Source: Candidatus Cloacimonadota bacterium (GTDB taxonomy: Bacteria; Cloacimonadota; Cloacimonadia; Cloacimonadales; TCS61). Taken from it: a stretch of 7,054 bases of DNA. The translations under genes and the position numbers were made by a program. Positions 1 through 4,216 of this stretch are shown here, piece by piece. The DNA lies in contig JAFGMF010000027.1 of the NCBI GenBank assembly GCA_016927675.1, positions 1 through 7,054 of the forward strand, read 5' to 3'. Below the pieces are notes generated by a model. The model saw only the letters and a list, made by a program, of their open reading frames with translations, did no database searches and was not told the origin of the DNA. Each line of letters starts with the position of its first letter. Within the stretch, counting starts at the first letter, position 1.

Positions 1-1
1 C

Positions 2-883
2 GCGGTATCGGAAGGAACTGATATTATTTTAAGCTGGTTGATACCGGGTAACGAAACTGAAAATTCTCAGCATGAAGAAAATCAGATAATTGATCATGAG
101 CGAGAAGAGAATAAAACCAGGATTAAATCCACAGAAGATGAAAATAATCGCGATCTCACAGGATACAGGGTTTATAAAAATGATGTTCAAATTGCCTTTA
201 TCAATAATTATCTGACTACGTCCTACACGGATCAGCATCAGCCAGAAGATGAATACTCATACTATGTTACTGCATTGTATACGGAAGGCGAATCAGAACC
301 GTCTGAAGTTCTCGTTTATAATCATATCTTACCCGCCCCGCAGAATCTGGTTGCATCGGAAACACCGAATCATTTACATGTTCTGTTGACCTGGAATGCG
401 CCAGAGACAATTGAGCCGGTCACATGTTATCGTGTCTATCTTAATGACGGGCTTCTGGCAGAAGTAACCTTGATGGCTTATCTGCATACCAACGCTCCTC
501 CTGGTACCTTGGTTTACCAGGTTACCGCCGTTTATGAGGATCTGGAATCAGGAGCAGCTACGGCAATTATTGAGCATTCAGATGCTTTTAATCCGATAAT
601 ACCGGTGAAAACCGAGTTAATGGCAAATTATCCCAATCCGTTCAATCCAGACACCAGCATCGGTTTTGCCTTGAAAACATCAGGAGAGGTGGTAATCCAG
701 ATCTTTAATCTCAAAGGCGAAAAAGTGAAAAAGCTGGTGAACAATTATCTTGAGGCGGGATTTCATAATGTTATCTGGGATGGCTGTGATGAAAATAAGT
801 CACCGGTTTCCAGTGGAATCTACCTTTATCAGATGAAAACTGAAGCTTACTCATCAACCAGAAAAATGATGTTAATGAAGTGA
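2..883 (+). CDS. Exported FN3-repeat protein with C-terminal FlgD/sorting-type domain (5'-truncated)
   Basis: The reading frame is open to the left edge, so this is the C-terminal 293 residues of a longer protein. The TTG at 38 is not a credible start, because the upstream codons already encode a fibronectin-type strand (TDIILSWLIPG). Counting the first full codon as residue 1, residues 1-107 are an FN3-like domain (LTGYRVYKND, YSYYVTALY). Residues 110-192 are a second one (APQNLVAS, LLTWNAPE, CYRVYLNDG, YQVTAVYED). Residues 204-293 are a FlgD-Ig/type IX-sorting-like module (NYPNPFNPDTSIGF, IFNLKGEKVKKLV, SSGIYLYQMK) ending in RKMMLMK. In FCB bacteria such tails occur on secreted or surface proteins such as peptidases and adhesins, so an exported location is inferred. 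No catalytic domain is visible, and the activity must lie upstream. The first FN3 carries an acidic insert at about residues 17-49. A terminator follows eight bases after the stop, so this gene ends its transcription unit. Confidence 0.85.
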   Translation, partial: AVSEGTDIILSWLIPGNETENSQHEENQIIDHEREENKTRIKSTEDENNRDLTGYRVYKNDVQIAFINNYLTTSYTDQHQPEDEYSYYVTALYTEGESEPSEVLVYNHILPAPQNLVASETPNHLHVLLTWNAPETIEPVTCYRVYLNDGLLAEVTLMAYLHTNAPPGTLVYQVTAVYEDLESGAATAIIEHSDAFNPIIPVKTELMANYPNPFNPDTSIGFALKTSGEVVIQIFNLKGEKVKKLVNNYLEAGFHNVIWDGCDENKSPVSSGIYLYQMKTEAYSSTRKMMLMK

Positions 884-889
884 TCTGGT

Positions 890-961
890 AAAAAAAAGAC
901 AATAAATAACATCCTTAACCCGATAAATTGTTTGACAGGGAAAAGGATGTTGTCTTTTTTT
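890..961 (+). terminator. Rho-independent terminator, bulged hairpin, possibly bidirectional
   Basis: An outer 9-bp stem pairs 892-900 (AAAAAAGAC) with 952-960. An inner 9-bp stem pairs 908-916 (AACATCCTT) with 943-951. They are separated by a 7-nt one-sided bulge (901-907) and capped by a loop of about 26 nt, in which 919-921 CCC can pair with 938-940 GGG. The right arm runs into seven Ts (955-961), and the left arm is preceded by eight As (890-897). Termination could therefore also work for minus-strand transcription. It sits directly after the stop of the FN3-repeat gene and separates it from the lamin-tail gene. Confidence 0.8.
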
Positions 962-1003
962 AAACAGATCATTAATCAGATCAGCTGCTAACACTTCAGT
1001 ATC

Positions 1004-1031
1004 CTGGAACCAAAATCACAGGAGGTTCCAG
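1004..1031 (+). promoter_or_regulatory. Hairpin overlapping the Shine-Dalgarno sequence of the lamin-tail gene
   Basis: CTGGAACC (1004-1011) and GGTTCCAG (1024-1031) form a perfect 8-bp inverted repeat around a 12-nt loop, ending one base before the ATG at 1032. The Shine-Dalgarno AGGAGG is at 1020-1025, 6 nt from the ATG. Four of its bases lie in the loop and the last two in the stem. Folding in the mRNA could limit ribosome access and make translation of the downstream gene conditional. The repeat and the ribosome binding site are directly visible. The regulatory role is inference, and an operator for a dimeric DNA-binding protein is the main alternative. Confidence 0.5.
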
Positions 1032-2660
1032 ATGAAATCATTCTTTTTTCTTTTGTTGGTGTTCATATTCCGGGTAAGTCTGTTTACAATCGTCATAAAT
1101 GAACTTTTATACGATCCCGATGGTTCAGACAGCGGAAACGAATGGATAGAACTTTATAATCAAGATACAATATCCGTCAATCTTGAAGGCTGGAAACTGG
1201 AAAAAGCCGGGACCAGTTTCGTACCAGTTTATACCTTCCCTTTTTTAAACCTAGAACCAGACGGGTATCTGCTTATAGCTGAAGAAAATGTGCCGGAAGC
1301 AGATTTATACTGCAGTCTTGCTTTTCAGAATGGAGGAAGTGCTACTGACGGGGTTCGGATCGTCTCACCGGACGGGCTTTACAGTGATACAGTTCTCTAC
1401 GATGAACCTAATACAAACTCCCTGCCTGATGATAGCGGGAATATCGGTAGTTCATTTGCTCCGGACGCCAGCAGTGGAAACACATTGGCAAGAGTAGAAG
1501 ACGGGGTTGACTGCAATCAGAGCGGGATAGATTTTTTCGAATGTTATTACCCTACTCCCGGATCAGCAAATTTCTTTCCTCAGGACCTGGAATTAAAATC
1601 ATCCGAAATTATCGTAACTCCCTCTTCTTGTGAGCTTGTTCTGGTAATCCGAAATTTATCCACAAAACATGTGGATAACTTCTCCGGAACGGTCGAAATC
1701 GTCTTAAATGATTACCTGTTTGGAAATTATCCATTACCTGAAATACCTGCCCTTGATTCTCTGGAATATCGGATCAATTTGGATCAGATAGAATGTGAAT
1801 ATATGCTAATAAAAAGTACTGTAAGTTATCTATATGATTATGAGTTAAGTAATAATACGGGGTATTGTTCAGCTTGCCCCGGGAATTCACCGCTTGTTAT
1901 TAATGAAGTTCTTTTTAAACCGTCGGTAAACAGGCAGGAATGGATCGAAATCTTAAGATCTTCCCCATGTGAATATCTTGTGGATAACTTTGTAATATAT
2001 GACGCAAATGCTGGTAAAATTGAATTTTCGTTATCCTGTTCTCAAAATCAATATCTGCTTGTCTGCCAGGATAAATTACAAATCCTTGAAGAATTTCCAT
2101 TTCTTTCTGAAGACCAGGTTTTGGAATCATTAAGTTGGACTGCTTTGAATAACGGTGATGAAACTCTTACTCTCTGCGATACTCTGGGAACAGTTTTCGA
2201 GGAAATCTATTATACCGGTGAAAATTGTCCTGTTGATTTTTCTCTGGAAAGAATCAATCCTATTCTTCCTGCAGATCAGAATAACTGGGGAGTTTCAATC
2301 AGAGGCTCAACACCCGGAAAGATAAACAGCATCTTCACGGAGTATATACCGACCAAAGCTAAAATAGATTTACAGCCGAACCCTTTTTCTCCTTCTCAGG
2401 GGCAATCTATCATTATCTCTTATCAATTACCCGAGATGTTGAATTTGGTTACAATGAGAATTTTCGATTTAAAAGGTCGTCTAATCTGGATTATCCAGGA
2501 TCAGGTTTACGAAGCGACAACGGGACAGCAATTATGGAGAGGGAATGGGTCTGACGGAGCGAATGTATCTCCCGGGTTATACATTCTTTTATGGGAAGCG
2601 AGTGGTATCGGGAGCGGTAAAATCACCCGGGAAAAGAAAATAATTGCAGTTGCCGGATAA
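1032..2660 (+). CDS. Exported protein with two lamin-tail domains and a C-terminal FlgD/sorting-type domain
   Basis: The protein is complete, 542 residues. The ATG is supported by AGGAGG at 1020-1025. Residues 1-18 look like a Sec signal peptide: K2, a hydrophobic FFFLLLVFIF core, R14, then SLF before mature TIVINE, with no clean AxA site. Residues 19-180 are a lamin-tail domain (IVINELLYDPDG, NEWIELYN, LEGWKLEK, YPTPGSANF). Residues 183-285 resemble a CARDB/Ig-like beta-sandwich spacer (ELVLVIRNLS), an uncertain call. Residues 287-431 are a second, diverged lamin-tail domain (LVINEVLFKP, QEWIEIL, GSTPGKIN). Residues 445-542 form a FlgD-Ig/sorting-like end (LQPNPFSPS, MRIFDLKGRLIWI, VSPGLYILLWE). 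Bacterial lamin-tail domains occur in surface or secreted proteins, often with nucleases or hydrolases, but no enzyme domain is present here, so a binding or scaffold role is likely. It has twelve cysteines, all between residues 94 and 399. The stop lies 16 nt before the comM start, implying an operon. Confidence 0.85.
   Translation: MKSFFFLLLVFIFRVSLFTIVINELLYDPDGSDSGNEWIELYNQDTISVNLEGWKLEKAGTSFVPVYTFPFLNLEPDGYLLIAEENVPEADLYCSLAFQNGGSATDGVRIVSPDGLYSDTVLYDEPNTNSLPDDSGNIGSSFAPDASSGNTLARVEDGVDCNQSGIDFFECYYPTPGSANFFPQDLELKSSEIIVTPSSCELVLVIRNLSTKHVDNFSGTVEIVLNDYLFGNYPLPEIPALDSLEYRINLDQIECEYMLIKSTVSYLYDYELSNNTGYCSACPGNSPLVINEVLFKPSVNRQEWIEILRSSPCEYLVDNFVIYDANAGKIEFSLSCSQNQYLLVCQDKLQILEEFPFLSEDQVLESLSWTALNNGDETLTLCDTLGTVFEEIYYTGENCPVDFSLERINPILPADQNNWGVSIRGSTPGKINSIFTEYIPTKAKIDLQPNPFSPSQGQSIIISYQLPEMLNLVTMRIFDLKGRLIWIIQDQVYEATTGQQLWRGNGSDGANVSPGLYILLWEASGIGSGKITREKKIIAVAG
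1656..1987. promoter_or_regulatory. Cluster of DnaA-box-like 9-mers inside the lamin-tail gene
   Basis: TTATCCACA, the consensus DnaA box, occurs on the plus strand at 1656-1664. It also occurs on the minus strand at 1670-1678 and 1979-1987. The first two form a 23-bp inverted pair with a 5-nt spacer. One-mismatch copies (TGTGAATAT on the plus strand) lie at 1794-1802 and 1968-1976, in the same orientation as the minus-strand boxes. The stretch at about 1798-1860 is AT-rich. All of it is coding sequence, and two perfect boxes fall on Val-Asp-Asn codons, so codon coincidence is a real alternative. The sequence matches are certain; DnaA binding is inference. Confidence 0.3.
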
Positions 2661-2662
2661 AG

Positions 2663-2668
2663 AAGGAG
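2663..2668 (+). promoter_or_regulatory. Shine-Dalgarno that sets the comM start
   Basis: AAGGAG lies 8 nt before the ATG at 2677 and just after the stop of the lamin-tail gene at 2660. It favours the ATG over the in-frame TTG at 2644, which lies within the upstream gene and lacks a comparable site. With the ATG the protein begins MYGKTISYGIQG, the usual N-terminus of the ComM family. Confidence 0.85.
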
Positions 2669-2676
2669 ATCGGATA

Positions 2677-4215
2677 ATGTACGGTAAAACAATATCTTAT
2701 GGGATTCAGGGTATTGATGCACAGCAGATAACAGTTGAAGCAGATATTAAGGGTGGTTTGTTTAAATTCTCGATCGTCGGACTGCCTTCAAATTCTGTTA
2801 AAGAAAGCAGGGATAGAGTTTCGGCTGCGATAAAAAATTCCGGTTTCCGGTTTCCGACGCATAATTATACGGTCAATCTTGCTCCGGCTGATATCAGAAA
2901 AGATGGTGTTGCCCTGGATCTGCCGACGGCGATAGCCATTCTGGTAGCCTCCAATCAGATCAAGGTTCACAGCCTGGACAGATATGCCATGATCGGTGAG
3001 TTATCCCTGGATGGATATCTTCGCCCGGTAAAGGGTGCTTTACCGATATCGATGGCTGCCAGAGAAGATCGGATGGAAGGGATAATTGTCCCTCCGGAAA
3101 ATGCGAAAGAAGCCGGTATAATAACTAATTTAAAAGTCTATCCGGCAATAACCCTGAAAGAGGCTATTGATTTTCTGGAAGCCAAAAGGATGATTGAACC
3201 TGTATCGGTTGAACCGTCAGAGATTTTTAATAACAGCAACGTATATAGTCTTGATATGTTCGATGTTAAAGGTCAGTTCCACGTAAAAAGAGCAATGGAA
3301 GTAGCCGCAGCCGGGGGACATAATATTTTGATGATCGGACCTCCTGGTTCCGGGAAAACGATGCTGGCCAGAAGAATACCTACGATTTTACCTCAATTAT
3401 CATTAGAGGAAGCTCTTGAAACGACGAAGATTCATTCTGTTGCCGGATTGACTTCGGTGAGAGCGGGAATAGTACCAGATCGACCTTACCGTTCACCCCA
3501 TCATACGGTGAGTGATGTTGCCCTGATTGGCGGAGGAAGCTTTCCCCATCCGGGTGAAGTTTCTCTGGCTCATAATGGCGTGCTGTTTCTGGATGAATTA
3601 CCGGAATTCAAAAAATCTGTCCTGGAAGTTTTAAGACAACCCCTGGAAGATGAAAAAGTAACAATTTCCCGGGCTACCCAAAGTCTGGACTTCCCTGCAA
3701 AATTCATGCTTGTCGCATCTATGAATCCTTGTCCCTGCGGTTATTATGGCAGTCAGAATGAATCCCATAGCTGTATTTGCAGTCTGGGCAATATTCAGAA
3801 ATACAGGGCAAGAATATCAGGTCCTCTTCTTGATCGGATTGATATCCATGTGGAAGTACCCCAGGTGCACTATAATGATATCAGCAGTTTACCCACAGGC
3901 GAGAAATCAAGCGAAATCCGGAAAAGGGTCGATCAAGCCAGAGATACACAGCTTGCCAGATTCAGTGAGGAAGGTATTTACAGCAATTCCCAAATGTCAC
4001 CGCGCCTGATCAGGAAATATTGCAAGTTGGATGGCGAAGCCAGGGAGTTATTGAAAATGGCCATGGATAAAATGGGCTTATCCGCAAGAGCTTATGATAG
4101 AATTCTCAAAGTTGGACGAACGATAGCCGATCTTTCCGGATCAATGAGGATAAGTTCTAATCATATCAGTGAAGCAGTTCAATATCGCAGTCTTGACCGT
4201 AAATTCTGGGAGTAA
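2677..4215 (+). CDS. comM: ComM/YifB-family AAA+ ATPase (Mg-chelatase-like helicase)
   Basis: The protein is complete, 512 residues, full length for the family. Residues 1 to about 170 form the ChlI/Lon-like N-terminal domain (FSIVGLPSNSVKESRDRV, NLAPADIRKDG). The central AAA+ Mg-chelatase-type domain has Walker A GPPGSGKT (221-228), the family motif RPYRSPHHT (269-277), Walker B VLFLDE (302-307) and SGPLLDRID (381-389, with the likely arginine finger R387). A cysteine cluster lies between Walker B and that motif: C352, C354, C366 and C368 (MNPCPCGYYG), a possible metal site. The C-terminal domain carries LSARAYDRILKVGRTIADL (468-486). In Vibrio cholerae ComM is a hexameric helicase that drives branch migration while transforming DNA is integrated. 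Many non-competent bacteria also keep it, so it does not prove competence. All ATPase motifs are intact. It starts 16 nt after the lamin-tail gene, probably in one transcript, and ends one base from the convergent kinase gene. Confidence 0.95.
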   Translation: MYGKTISYGIQGIDAQQITVEADIKGGLFKFSIVGLPSNSVKESRDRVSAAIKNSGFRFPTHNYTVNLAPADIRKDGVALDLPTAIAILVASNQIKVHSLDRYAMIGELSLDGYLRPVKGALPISMAAREDRMEGIIVPPENAKEAGIITNLKVYPAITLKEAIDFLEAKRMIEPVSVEPSEIFNNSNVYSLDMFDVKGQFHVKRAMEVAAAGGHNILMIGPPGSGKTMLARRIPTILPQLSLEEALETTKIHSVAGLTSVRAGIVPDRPYRSPHHTVSDVALIGGGSFPHPGEVSLAHNGVLFLDELPEFKKSVLEVLRQPLEDEKVTISRATQSLDFPAKFMLVASMNPCPCGYYGSQNESHSCICSLGNIQKYRARISGPLLDRIDIHVEVPQVHYNDISSLPTGEKSSEIRKRVDQARDTQLARFSEEGIYSNSQMSPRLIRKYCKLDGEARELLKMAMDKMGLSARAYDRILKVGRTIADLSGSMRISSNHISEAVQYRSLDRKFWE

Positions 4216-4216
4216 G

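Noticed and set aside
38..40. TTG as the start of the first gene
   Set aside because: The frame is open to the window edge, and the twelve codons before it encode a coherent fibronectin-type strand. The gene is truncated, not started here.
505..527. Inverted repeat CCTGGTA...TACCAGG
   Set aside because: A 7-bp repeat within the coding sequence of the FN3-repeat gene, with no T-tract or other context. Best explained by codon use.
932..937. Perfect TTGACA as a -35 promoter element for the lamin-tail gene
   Set aside because: It lies in the terminator loop, and no -10-like hexamer sits 16-18 bases downstream, where the T-tract begins. TATCCT at 1000-1005 is a weak -10 candidate without a -35. 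No promoter is called.
2644..2646. In-frame TTG as an earlier comM start
   Set aside because: It overlaps the upstream gene, has no good Shine-Dalgarno and adds residues the family does not have. The ATG at 2677 has AAGGAG 8 nt upstream.
2842..2860. Tandem GGTTTCCG repeats
   Set aside because: Only two copies, within conserved comM codons for Gly-Phe-Arg-Phe-Pro. Not a repeat element.
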